In this document: positions 40,613 to 50,149 of the stretch, in pieces
How the letters are laid out: each line of letters opens with the position of its first letter
Position numbering within the stretch: the stretch's first letter is position 1
NCBI RefSeq assembly: GCF_033100115.1
Contig: NZ_CP136910.1
Location: forward strand, 434,001-498,000
From: Anaerocolumna sp. AGMB13020
Lineage (GTDB): Bacteria > Bacillota > Clostridia > Lachnospirales > Lachnospiraceae
DNA: 64,000 bases
Reading direction: 5' to 3'
The notes under the pieces: model-generated
The model's input: the letters and a program-made list of their open reading frames with translations, nothing else
What the model was told of the DNA's origin: nothing
Databases searched by the model: none
Made by a program: the position numbers and the translations under genes

Positions 40613-42031
40613 TTATTCGTTAACTTTGATATCCAGTTCCTTTTGAGTATCTGTCCATTTTGTATTCCATTCATCAATAATATCTTTCAGAGGTGTACCG
40701 CTAAGCGCAGCTTCTACCACCGCCTGAACATGGGCATTATCAGCATTTAAGCCAACTTCTGATTTTGTGTTGAGGTCATTAAAAAGAGTCTCTTCACCAG
40801 CAGGAGCCGGATTATCAACTACTAATTCTACATCCTTAAAAGCATCAAGTACTGCAGGATACTCAGCACCTTTTACAATAGGAATACCACCCTCATCAAA
40901 AGCAAAATTAGATTTTTCAGTTAACCATTTCACATAGAGCAAAGAAGCGATTTTATTGTCATCCGAAGATTTTGCATTGATTCCATAACAATAATCAGGT
41001 CCTGCAGATGCATACTGTTTCCCATTTACTGAGATGGGGAAAGGCATATAGCCTATATCATCCGCATTATCACCTGCCTGCTGCATCTGAACCACTGCCC
41101 AGGAGCCAAGTACCATGGTTCCAATCTCTCCTTTGTTGATCATACCTTTACTGCCTTCCCAGTCTGTTGTTGTGGGGTCATCTTCAACCAGACCTCTTTT
41201 TACAGCTTCATACAGGGTGTAATATACTGCATATGGTCCAGTTTGGTCACCTTTGTCAGTAAAAGGGTTCTTCCCATGAACCAGTTTATTATTCATATAA
41301 TCTGGATCACCAGTTGCTGAACCTCCGATATATGCATCCCAGGCACCCATGGTCCAGCCGGCAGCAAAATTCGTATATAAAGGAATAGCCTTTGTTTTAT
41401 CTTTGATTTTCTTAAGAGCGTCCAGGAATTCATCAGGTGTCTTTGGCAGGTTTGTTATACCAGCATCCGAAAATACTTTTTTATTATAAACTACACCTTG
41501 GGCATTACCTGTGGAAGCAATACCATACACCTGACCATCTAAGGCGAAGTTATTAATAAATTCGTAATTCGCACCTATTTTATCTGTAGTACCAAAGGAC
41601 TGGAAAAGATTCGGTAATTCTTTCTTATCGACTGTGGTGGGAATCATCATGATGTCACCCCAGTTACCGGTGGTAAGTCTTATGGTAACATCATCTGCAT
41701 AATTCGTAACGGCTTCATATTCTATCTTTATGTTAGGATAGAGTTTTTGAAATTCTGTGATATAATCTTTGAACTTGGTATCTACGATATCGGTTCTGTG
41801 CGTTAACACTTTGATAGTGGCGGAAAGATCTTTATAATCCTCCCCCAGCTTAACAGTATCAATCGTTGGTATTCCATTGTCAGTATTGTTATTATTACCT
41901 GTTGTACTCGTAGGCGTCGGAGTAGTGTTATTGTTGTTTCCCTGGTTTTTATTACCACAGGCAGCAAGTGAAAACACCATCACGGCAACTAACATTACAC
42001 AAATAAATTGTTTCAAGAAAATTTTCTTCAT
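40613..42031 (-). CDS. CUT1 sugar-binding lipoprotein
   Basis: This 472-residue extracellular solute-binding protein has a lipoprotein signal (VFSLAACGNK, lipidated Cys25). An Asn/Thr/Pro-rich linker and a type 1 bacterial solute-binding domain (family 1) follow. It is the first gene of the transporter operon, with GGGAGGTTAC as the ribosome binding site. An 18-bp palindrome 32 bases upstream of the start is a likely LacI-type operator. Ligand specificity cannot be read from sequence; the neighbouring GH127 suggests arabinose-containing oligosaccharides. Confidence 0.92.
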   Translation of the reverse strand: MKKIFLKQFICVMLVAVMVFSLAACGNKNQGNNNNTTPTPTSTTGNNNNTDNGIPTIDTVKLGEDYKDLSATIKVLTHRTDIVDTKFKDYITEFQKLYPNIKIEYEAVTNYADDVTIRLTTGNWGDIMMIPTTVDKKELPNLFQSFGTTDKIGANYEFINNFALDGQVYGIASTGNAQGVVYNKKVFSDAGITNLPKTPDEFLDALKKIKDKTKAIPLYTNFAAGWTMGAWDAYIGGSATGDPDYMNNKLVHGKNPFTDKGDQTGPYAVYYTLYEAVKRGLVEDDPTTTDWEGSKGMINKGEIGTMVLGSWAVVQMQQAGDNADDIGYMPFPISVNGKQYASAGPDYCYGINAKSSDDNKIASLLYVKWLTEKSNFAFDEGGIPIVKGAEYPAVLDAFKDVELVVDNPAPAGEETLFNDLNTKSEVGLNADNAHVQAVVEAALSGTPLKDIIDEWNTKWTDTQKELDIKVNE

Positions 42032-42062
42032 TACGATGTAACCTCCCTTGGTTAGGTAATTT

Positions 42063-42080
42063 TAAGTTATCGATAACTTA
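42063..42080. promoter_or_regulatory. LacI-type palindromic operator upstream of transporter
   Basis: TAAGTTATCGATAACTTA is a perfect 18-bp palindrome with a central CG, the usual architecture of LacI-family operators. It lies between the presumed promoter and the binding-protein start. The LacI gene is directly upstream in the same orientation. The rest of the 312-bp gap (42032-42343) holds only a weak TTGGC/GCCAA stem near 42128-42145 and no gene. Confidence 0.65.
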
Positions 42081-42343
42081 TAGTAATCTAATACAAATAT
42101 TCTTTGTAGAAGATTCTCTCCTATATTTTGGCTAATTTTTTGCCAAATATACATATACTGTAAATTTTAAACACCATAAGCAGTAGGATTATTTTCTTGA
42201 TTATTATCTTTTCAAAGCGTAAAAAATACGCATAACAACAAAAGAGAGAGCCAAGGCTCTCTTCTATGTTCATACGTATGAAGGATTCAAAGGTTGAAAT
42301 TTATGAATAACTTTTTGATAAACAAACTTCATCATATTACTGA

Positions 42344-43354
42344 TTAGTTGCTTATTCTTTTAACAGAATCCCTTATAATAAGCTTTCCGTTTATTACCAC
42401 TCTACCTATGCGGTAATTCTCTCTCTCAATTTTACTTATTATAGCCTCAACCGCCTGCTCTGACATCGCTTGGATATCAACCTCAACCGTTGTTAGTTTG
42501 GGACTTGAAAGTGTAGCATAGATATAATTATCAAAACCTACAACAGAAATATCTTCTGGAACTTTATAACCCTTTTTCTTTAATTTATTAATTAACAGAT
42601 AAGCAACACCATCATTGTTACAGACAAATGCTGTTGGCATTTTTTCCGGAAACTCTATATTTATATAGGAACCATCTTCGCTGCGATCTGCCAGAACCCA
42701 TTCTTCTCTTAAGTTAATTCCATTGGAAAGCAAGGATTTGTAATAACCGAGATACCTGTCAAGAATACTGCTGGTAGATAAGATATTCCCTACAAAGGCA
42801 ATGTCTTTATGTCCCTGAGCTATCAGGTGATTCGTCATAATAAAAGATCCATAAAAACTATCACTTACCACAGAATCGATTTCCAGCAGTTCATCATAGA
42901 AATCCAGGAATACCAATGGTATAGCCATACTATTTATAAGACTGACATAATCAAAGCTCATCTGCCCAAGAATGATTACACCATCAACCTTATTATTCTG
43001 GATAACATTAGGCAGAAGTAACTTTTTCTCCGTATCACGGGTAATAATTTCCATAATTCCGTAATAATCCACCTTTGACAGTGCTTTGATAACACTCTGG
43101 TACATCTTAAGGTAAAATGCATCACCATCGTCTCTGATAAACCTGTCCGCTACAATTATACCAACATTATAGCTCTTGCCTTCTTTCATATTTTTAGCAA
43201 GTGTATTATAACGGTATCCCATTTCTTCTGAGAGCTTTTTAATCCTATCCTTTAACTCTTCGCTTACTCCATCTTTATCTGATAGTGCTTTAGAGACCGT
43301 AACAGTACTAATATTCAATCTTTGAGCAATATCCTTCATAGTTACGTTCTTCAT
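42344..43354 (-). CDS. LacI-family transcriptional regulator
   Basis: This 336-residue regulator has an N-terminal LacI helix-turn-helix (VTMKDIAQRLNISTVTVSKALSDKDGVSEELKDRI) and a periplasmic-binding-protein-like sensor domain (VGIIVADRF, GVIILGQ, AFVCNNDGVAYLLI, SVVGFDNYIYATLSSPKLTTV). It most likely represses the CUT1 transporter through the palindrome at 42063-42080. Its effector is presumably the transported sugar. The start ATG follows GGAGGG. Confidence 0.92.
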   Translation of the reverse strand: MKNVTMKDIAQRLNISTVTVSKALSDKDGVSEELKDRIKKLSEEMGYRYNTLAKNMKEGKSYNVGIIVADRFIRDDGDAFYLKMYQSVIKALSKVDYYGIMEIITRDTEKKLLLPNVIQNNKVDGVIILGQMSFDYVSLINSMAIPLVFLDFYDELLEIDSVVSDSFYGSFIMTNHLIAQGHKDIAFVGNILSTSSILDRYLGYYKSLLSNGINLREEWVLADRSEDGSYINIEFPEKMPTAFVCNNDGVAYLLINKLKKKGYKVPEDISVVGFDNYIYATLSSPKLTTVEVDIQAMSEQAVEAIISKIERENYRIGRVVINGKLIIRDSVKRISN

Positions 43355-43525
43355 CTAAACCCTCCGTTTAATTATCCGCATCTGATATAAATTATAGCGT
43401 TTTTTCGAAGGATAATCAATGTGAAAACGTACTAAATTTAGCTAATATTTTGTTAACATTAACTAATTTTAAGTAATTATATTAATTATATTTTTTATTG
43501 AATAAATCAGAACACCCAAAACTTT

Positions 43526-44272
43526 TTACTCATATTTTACATCCTGTAGAAAAAGCCCCTTAGCCTCCGCAGTTTCGCCGGCTTTGCTTCTCTCACCGCT
43601 TAACAGGATTTCATCCAGGTATTCAGGTACTATCTTGCCTTCACCGATCTCCATCAAGGTACCGGCTATGATTCTTGCCATATTAGGCCAGAAATCATCT
43701 GCCTCCATAATGATGTCCACTGAATTGATATCTGCCTTAATCTGTATGCTCTTCATTACTCTGACGGTTGATTTCTTCATTCGTTTATTATCTGAGAATG
43801 CTTTGAAATCATGTTCTCCTACCAGTTTCTCTGCTGCTTTTCTCATAAGTGATACATCAAGCTTATGAAAGCAATAATAGTTGTATTTTCTATCAAAAAC
43901 AGAAGGCACCTCACCCGTGGTAATCTTATAAATGTATTGAAACGCCTTTGCATTAAAGCTGCTGTGGAATCGGTCCGGCACCTCAAATACCTCCAAAACT
44001 GCAATATCTCTTGGCAGATAACGGTTCAAATAATGCTTTATTTCATATAGCTTCATATCTGTATTCGTCTTAAAATTGGCTATCTGTCCATAGGCATGAA
44101 CACCTGCTTCCGTTCTTGCCGCTCCAATTACCTCGACCTTTTCATTTTCCATTTTACTAAGTATGCTCTCCAGCTTGTCCTGAATTGTTATACTTTTATT
44201 GTTGCCAGGCTGCTTCTGCCAGCCGTCATACCTCGAACCATCATACTCCAACACCAGTTTAATATTGCGCAT
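43526..44272 (-). CDS. truA: TruA-family tRNA pseudouridine synthase with Asp-to-Glu change
   Basis: This 248-residue TruA-type protein has family motifs LEYDGSRYDGWQKQP, the catalytic loop, FHSSFNAKAFQYIYKI, FDRKYNYYCF and WPNMARIIAGTLMEIGEGK. TruA isomerises U38-U40 in tRNA anticodon arms. In all active members the loop is GRTDAGVHA, where Asp is the nucleophile. Here it reads AARTEAGVHAYGQ, with GAA at 44108-44110, so residue 55 is Glu and the preceding Gly is Ala. Either the enzyme is inactive, or it is a divergent paralog with another role. I chose ATG 44272 (AGAGGAA upstream). It stands alone between a LacI gene and a large surface protein. Confidence 0.85.
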   Translation of the reverse strand: MRNIKLVLEYDGSRYDGWQKQPGNNKSITIQDKLESILSKMENEKVEVIGAARTEAGVHAYGQIANFKTNTDMKLYEIKHYLNRYLPRDIAVLEVFEVPDRFHSSFNAKAFQYIYKITTGEVPSVFDRKYNYYCFHKLDVSLMRKAAEKLVGEHDFKAFSDNKRMKKSTVRVMKSIQIKADINSVDIIMEADDFWPNMARIIAGTLMEIGEGKIVPEYLDEILLSGERSKAGETAEAKGLFLQDVKYE

Positions 44273-44377
44273 CAAAAAATATTCCTCTCTTTTCTTATAT
44301 ATACTCCGGAAAAACCGGAGTTCCTTCTACCTTACATTATTATATAATTAGACACAAAAGTAAATAGAGAATAGAAA

Positions 44378-44447
44378 GATATTGCCGATTAAGCCTGCAG
44401 CAAACGTACACAAATTGTACGCTTCTGCACACATAACCGGCAATATC
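44378..44447 (-). terminator. Structured element downstream of the 1806-residue protein gene
   Basis: GATATTGCCG and CGGCAATATC (44378-44387, 44438-44447) close a loop that contains an inner stem around a GTAC palindrome, and GGTGCATGCACC follows at 44456-44471. It lacks a T-run, so it may be an RNA stabiliser rather than an intrinsic terminator. Confidence 0.4.
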
Positions 44448-44484
44448 GCATTCAGGTGGTGCATGCACCAGCCTCAATATACAT

Positions 44485-47400
44485 CTACTTCGCCTTTACG
44501 GTAACTCCCGAAGGCATTCTAAAATCTGCAAATGAATTTTTGTAGCTTTTTAATTCTTTCTTTGGTACATAGATAACACCTTTTCCATTGATGTCTTCAA
44601 ACACACAAGGGAATGGCATAACTGGTGCTTTCGTGCTCTTAAAGGTTACTTTTACAAGCCCTGAGTGAGCAAAAGCACAGCCGCGGATTTCCTTTACTGT
44701 AGCTGGTATTATAACCTCTTTTAAACCTTTGTTTACACTAAAAGCATATGCTCCTATAACCTTAATCTTACTGTCAACTGTAATCTTGCCTGTCGCAGAA
44801 GGATAGGATAACAGAGTGGTTCCTGCCTTATCAAGCAGCATGGAGTTTCTAGCTGAGTAATTAGGATTCTTAGCAGCCACCTTAAAGGTTACAAGATTCT
44901 TACTGCCGGTAAAAGCAGTTGAGGAAATATCCGTTACGGTGCCTGGTATGGATACAGACACTAATCTTGATACCATATAAAAAGCACTTTCATCAATCGA
45001 GGTAACATTATATTTCTTCTCGTTGATTGTAACGACTTCAGGTATGGTAACCTTTGCAGGCAATTTGTCATTTACCTGGTTATTTGCAACTGCCACTGTA
45101 CCGTTGGTAGTCTCACTGGCGTCTTTGGTTATACGGTAATTGATATTATCAACATTTACAAGGCTGTTATAATACTGAATGAAACCAACTTTCGTGGGTT
45201 TAACAGCCGACTGTACATTAACCTGGATTGTATATACTTTTGTTGCAGTTTTGTTCGTTACCGCAGCCATAAGAACCGCTTTTCCTGTTTTCTTGGCAAA
45301 AATAACACCATTTTCATCTACGCTGATATAGGTAGGTGTGGATACATGGTATTCAACTGATGCGCCTTCCGGAAGATTTTTAATCTCAACAAGAGTTGTC
45401 TGTCCTGCGGTGGCTGTTATTGTCTCCGGAATACTGATTTCTTTCGGAGTAGTGGGAGTACTGTTATTTCCGTTATCCGTCTCTTCTGCTGCTGTAGTAT
45501 ATACAACACCATAAGTTGAAAATCTATCTGTCTCAAATTGTAATTGAGTACCGCTATTTATAACAGTTGTAGGCAGATTCTCACTTACACCCTCATGGTA
45601 TCTCACCACCTGATAGTTATAACCCGTTCTGTAAGAAGCAGGTATATCTATCATGATAGTTACCGGTTCCTGGGTATTGGAGATTTCCGTATCATTCGCA
45701 AATCCATCATAAGAAACCGTTTTTATCAGAGTTGCGTCAAAGAAAAAGCTTGTACTATTTCCAAATAATCCATCTACATATGCTTTCAAAGCATCTTTTT
45801 CTTCTGTCTTCTGTGGTTCGCGGATCAACAACAGAACCTTGATGGAAGTTACGTTTCCATCTGCAACATCAGCTGAGATATCGACTGTATTAAGCAGATT
45901 GCTGTTTCCGACAGTTGCAGTTACTACCGTAGTATCAACCTTAATCTCTGCCTTTAAATCTTTATCCAGTTTCTTGATCTTTAAGGTATAGCTGTTGTTA
46001 TCACTAAATTTAACCGTAACAGAAGGGTTTGCTTTTGTGCTGTCGTATTTGACTTTAATCCTTAGAGGATTATTTAGAAGTTCAACTTCACAATCTGTAC
46101 CGAACACCTCAATATCTGCTGTAGCAGTATTCAATACGGGTAAAATATAAAGTTCACCGTCTTCTGCATAAACAGTGAAGGTCTTCTCTTCTTCTGAATC
46201 AGGTATTACCTGGGGGTAACTGGTTACATCATCAATAATCTGATAAGCCTCACATCTTAGGATTTTTACATCATCCTCTTTTGTAGTATTGTCTTTTTTA
46301 GCCGTTGTAAAGGACCAGGTACTCTGAGAACCAAATTCAGCCATTGCATTATTTGTTACACTCTTAATGAAGTTTGTGTCAAGTTTAATGTAATAACTGG
46401 TTTCATATTCTAAGGCCTTTGGAAGTTCAACGGTTACTTTGGTTCCATTAACCTTCACTTTATTGTTACTGCTGTGGATATCCGTATATTTCTTTCCGGT
46501 CCTGGAATTATAAACTGTAAGATATCCGTTTCCTTTCACAACCTTCTCGCTTGCTTCAAAGCTTATGAGGGTATTAACTGGGGCATTTGCTTCTCCGTTA
46601 ACTGGTGATAAGATATCAGCAATATAAGGTATAGTACCAACATAAGTAAAAGGCCCTAAATATCCGCTACTTTCATTGCCTGCTGCATCTACTGCCTTAT
46701 AGTGAATATAATAAGTACCGTCTTCCGGGAAGGTGAATTTAACATCCGGCTCTGTGCCTTCAATCCAACTGTCTGTATCAGAAGGAATTTCTTTGGATTT
46801 TGTAATAATTACTTTGTAGGAAATTGGTTCCATGCTTCCTTCATCCTGAAAGCTTATAACGATTTCCTTGTCTCCAGTGGTTACATCGTTACCGATACTA
46901 GCGGTAACAGAAGGTCCAGTTATATCCGCATAGGTAAACGGCCCCATAACTCCTGTAGAGATATTCTTTTCATTATCCTGTGCATAGTAATGGATATAGT
47001 AAGTACCGTTTTCTTTAAAGTACACTTCTCTTTGTGCCGTTTCGCTGTAATCAGACCAACCATCTGCACCCATTTCTACAGGCTCAGTACTTTTACTGAT
47101 ATATACCCTCTGTTTCTTGACTCCGCTGTTGTCAGTAAAGGTCAACACTACTTTACCTACCTCAATAGTTGAACCCACTGGTATGTTACTGCTTACAGCA
47201 GGGCCGGTAGAATCCTTGTAGGTGATAGGTCCTAAAGTACCCTGTCCAATATTGCCAGCATAATCAATTGCTTCGTAATGAATGTAGTATTTTCCTACAC
47301 CTGATAATGATACAGTACGTGTAAGATGTCTGCCCGGTGTCTGCCATATCGTTTCCTCGGAGATTTCAGGGCTGGTATCAACACTGACCCTCTGGGATTT

Positions 47401-49905
47401 TAATCCACTGCCACCTGCATCTTTAAAGGTAATTACTACTTTATCATCTCCTGTCGTTGCATTGTCCGCAACGTTTGCTACTGCTACAGGTGCAATCTTA
47501 TCATCGATTACTTCAACAGTTCTTGCAAAGACCTCAGAAGTTCCATTTACACTGGTAACCGTAAGGCTAATCTTATATGTTCCTGCAGGATCTCCACTAA
47601 AGTCAATAACCCCGCTGGTTATAGCACTTCCTGTTACTGTTTCTACATTAATTTCTTTTTCATAAGGCACACCATTTCTTGTTACCGTATAAGTACCAGT
47701 GACCTCTTCACCATAAATATCATAACTCTTTTCTGTTAAGACAAGAGTGTCATTTATTCCTTTTAGCAGAGTAGCTTCTGATAATTCGAAATCTGCAAAT
47801 GGCCTGAGCTTTCTCGGTAAATTATTTTCATCCGTATAACTATAGCTGTAACTAATCTGTCTGGTATAAGGACTGCTGACAGCTCCATTTAAATCCGTTA
47901 CAATCAATGATACCAGATAACGATGGTCGGGTTCAATAATTGTTATCGGTGAATCTGAAATCACCCAGGCAGGGTTCTCAACGGATAAATCAATATATTT
48001 CCATATAGTCTTTGTAGTATCAAGACCAAATCCATCAGGATCATATGATAAATCATTGTAGGTTACAGCAGCACCTGTTACTACCGTCACTGCAGATCCG
48101 GTTGCTACCGTTACCTCTCCAACGGTTTCAAGGCTAACCTCGTCTGGTGCTGTTCTTGCTTCTTCCGAGGTTCCTTCCTCACCAGGTTCTTTTCCTGAAG
48201 GACCGGTAATTGCAGGTCCGCTGACAGTTGCTGTAAAATATGCAACGGGTTGTCTGTGGGCTATTATGGTGCGCACTAACACATCTTCATAATAGATTTC
48301 ATATTTACCCGGCAGACTGAAATCACACTCCAAATCTGACATCGGAATATTACTCTTACTATAGATACCTTCTGGATTGCTAAAGCCCTCTATGCTATGA
48401 ACAATCTTCCATCTTCCGTCAGGCCAATTCACATCGGCTGTGTCAGAAGCGGATGCACCATTTACATTAATCTGTACGCTTTCTGAAGTCAGTATATAAG
48501 CTGCTCCTGCTTCATCAGATACCTGTCTTGGCTGATTATCCTGCAGAATTTTTTCTGCAATGGCAGTAATCTGCTTATCATAAGTATCTGTATCCGCATT
48601 ATCTACATTTATAAAACCGCCTCTTGAATCATTTAATCCAATAAATTCCTCTGTCTGCTCTTCATTGGTATCACTACCCCAGCCAAGGTATGTAACATCA
48701 TCATTGTTTAAACGGTTGATGATTTCGTACTCAGTCTGAGTATCCTCAAAATCTTTTATAACTTCCTCATTCAGATTAACGATATATCTTGAAGTTTTCG
48801 GATTCCACTCAGGTTCTGTGATAACTTCCTTTAAAGTCTTTGCTTTTTCTGTTGACATGGTAAGATTCTTTAAGGCCAGACTGGTGGGTAAATTACAACC
48901 ATGAGCCCGGTAACTGGACAAAGGTCCAAATCCGAAAGAAGTTGCCTTCTCAAAGCTAACCATAGTTGCCTCATTATTATTTCCATTCTGTGTCCAACTT
49001 ACAATATTCGAATCATCTAAATCAGTTGTAATTTCAGCTGTACTTCCCTTATACCATACTTTTACATTTGAAGGCTGTGCTTCAATTTTAATTTTACGGT
49101 ATTTAACATTTGATGAATATACAGATGAAAAAGCTAGTTTTTTAAACCCAGCTGAATTAATAATACCTGGGTTATTTAAATGATGTAAGTCTTTTGTACT
49201 TAAATTATCAAATTTATAAAGGGCAATCTCCTGACCTCTGCCATCTCCTCCATACTGCAGGAATAACAGATAACCTGACATCTTTTGTGTGTTATTTGAG
49301 TAAGTGCCTGTCATTGTCGTGTTGAACAAAAAGCCCACACCATCTAAGGCATCATAAGCTTCATTCTCAATAATATCAAACTGAAATGTTTTGGTTGTAG
49401 GGTCACTATTTTCCAGATACATAAAATCCTTGTATGCGGAGGAGCCATATCCTGTAAAGAACAAATCTGCTCCATTATTCGTAGCTTCTAAATGACTGAG
49501 ATTTTTATAGTAGGGATGACCCATCTGTTCATTATTACTTCCTGTCAGTTCAGTATAATTGTGACTTTCATCACTAATGACCGGTGAGCCAAAAGTATGA
49601 TCATAAACCCACCAGTTAAAGCTACTGCTGCTGGTACTTACGGATTTTGATTCCAACTTAGAAATATTAATATCCTCCTCTGGAATCTGCCCCAGTTCTA
49701 ATAGCTTTGCCTTTAAATCTTTTGAAAAACCGGAGTAGTCAACATTTGTCGCTCCTACAGCCAGTGCCACATCGATTTTCTTGTTGACTGTTACAGTAAC
49801 TGCCGGATTTGAATCAGTTTGAGCACTTACAGTAACATGACTATTTGAGATTAATCCAACCAGCAGGGCAATAATCAGACAAATAGCAATTCTTCTTTTC
49901 TTCAT
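44485..49905 (-). CDS. Very large secreted multidomain surface protein
   Basis: This 1806-residue protein has a signal peptide (residues 1-28). Domains in order are a lectin-like beta sandwich (~60-350, ALDGVGFLFNTTMTG), a PKD-like region with repeated Val-Thr-Gly-rich text (~555-780) and three ~90-residue Ig-like repeats (~800-1088). Each repeat carries a YYIHY motif and ends GPITY or GPFTY. An SbsA-type Ig domain (~1090-1205, NAPVNTLISFEASEKVVKGN) follows, then a bacterial Ig-like domain (~1500-1590) and a C-terminal BspA-type LRR_5 region (~1610-1790). There is no LPXTG sorting motif and no S-layer domain, so attachment is unclear. It lies downstream of an orphan SARP-type regulator. It is probably an adhesin or carbohydrate-binding surface protein. 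Confidence 0.85.
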   Translation of the reverse strand: MKKRRIAICLIIALLVGLISNSHVTVSAQTDSNPAVTVTVNKKIDVALAVGATNVDYSGFSKDLKAKLLELGQIPEEDINISKLESKSVSTSSSSFNWWVYDHTFGSPVISDESHNYTELTGSNNEQMGHPYYKNLSHLEATNNGADLFFTGYGSSAYKDFMYLENSDPTTKTFQFDIIENEAYDALDGVGFLFNTTMTGTYSNNTQKMSGYLLFLQYGGDGRGQEIALYKFDNLSTKDLHHLNNPGIINSAGFKKLAFSSVYSSNVKYRKIKIEAQPSNVKVWYKGSTAEITTDLDDSNIVSWTQNGNNNEATMVSFEKATSFGFGPLSSYRAHGCNLPTSLALKNLTMSTEKAKTLKEVITEPEWNPKTSRYIVNLNEEVIKDFEDTQTEYEIINRLNNDDVTYLGWGSDTNEEQTEEFIGLNDSRGGFINVDNADTDTYDKQITAIAEKILQDNQPRQVSDEAGAAYILTSESVQINVNGASASDTADVNWPDGRWKIVHSIEGFSNPEGIYSKSNIPMSDLECDFSLPGKYEIYYEDVLVRTIIAHRQPVAYFTATVSGPAITGPSGKEPGEEGTSEEARTAPDEVSLETVGEVTVATGSAVTVVTGAAVTYNDLSYDPDGFGLDTTKTIWKYIDLSVENPAWVISDSPITIIEPDHRYLVSLIVTDLNGAVSSPYTRQISYSYSYTDENNLPRKLRPFADFELSEATLLKGINDTLVLTEKSYDIYGEEVTGTYTVTRNGVPYEKEINVETVTGSAITSGVIDFSGDPAGTYKISLTVTSVNGTSEVFARTVEVIDDKIAPVAVANVADNATTGDDKVVITFKDAGGSGLKSQRVSVDTSPEISEETIWQTPGRHLTRTVSLSGVGKYYIHYEAIDYAGNIGQGTLGPITYKDSTGPAVSSNIPVGSTIEVGKVVLTFTDNSGVKKQRVYISKSTEPVEMGADGWSDYSETAQREVYFKENGTYYIHYYAQDNEKNISTGVMGPFTYADITGPSVTASIGNDVTTGDKEIVISFQDEGSMEPISYKVIITKSKEIPSDTDSWIEGTEPDVKFTFPEDGTYYIHYKAVDAAGNESSGYLGPFTYVGTIPYIADILSPVNGEANAPVNTLISFEASEKVVKGNGYLTVYNSRTGKKYTDIHSSNNKVKVNGTKVTVELPKALEYETSYYIKLDTNFIKSVTNNAMAEFGSQSTWSFTTAKKDNTTKEDDVKILRCEAYQIIDDVTSYPQVIPDSEEEKTFTVYAEDGELYILPVLNTATADIEVFGTDCEVELLNNPLRIKVKYDSTKANPSVTVKFSDNNSYTLKIKKLDKDLKAEIKVDTTVVTATVGNSNLLNTVDISADVADGNVTSIKVLLLIREPQKTEEKDALKAYVDGLFGNSTSFFFDATLIKTVSYDGFANDTEISNTQEPVTIMIDIPASYRTGYNYQVVRYHEGVSENLPTTVINSGTQLQFETDRFSTYGVVYTTAAEETDNGNNSTPTTPKEISIPETITATAGQTTLVEIKNLPEGASVEYHVSTPTYISVDENGVIFAKKTGKAVLMAAVTNKTATKVYTIQVNVQSAVKPTKVGFIQYYNSLVNVDNINYRITKDASETTNGTVAVANNQVNDKLPAKVTIPEVVTINEKKYNVTSIDESAFYMVSRLVSVSIPGTVTDISSTAFTGSKNLVTFKVAAKNPNYSARNSMLLDKAGTTLLSYPSATGKITVDSKIKVIGAYAFSVNKGLKEVIIPATVKEIRGCAFAHSGLVKVTFKSTKAPVMPFPCVFEDINGKGVIYVPKKELKSYKNSFADFRMPSGVTVKAK

Positions 49906-50049
49906 TCACATTCTCCTTTCTAGTTTCCTGATAACCCATACTATTATATTTCGTAAATTCAACAGAAAAATAATATATACTACAGGCTTCGACATATTAT
50001 ACCAATTAAATCTTACAAAAAACTTACATAGGCCATATAGCCTATGAAT

Positions 50050-50091
50050 CAAAAAAACCGTTAAGGATAGCTTTCCTGCTATGCCTAACGG
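50050..50091 (-). terminator. Intrinsic terminator of response regulator gene
   Basis: On the minus strand CCGTTAGGCATAGC and GCTATCCTTAACGG pair with one mismatch region around a 6-base loop and are followed by TTTTTTT. Confidence 0.85.
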
Positions 50092-50149
50092 CTTAAAAAT
50101 GTTTCTGATTTATATTATTTACGAAATTTTTTTTATAATGATACCAAAG

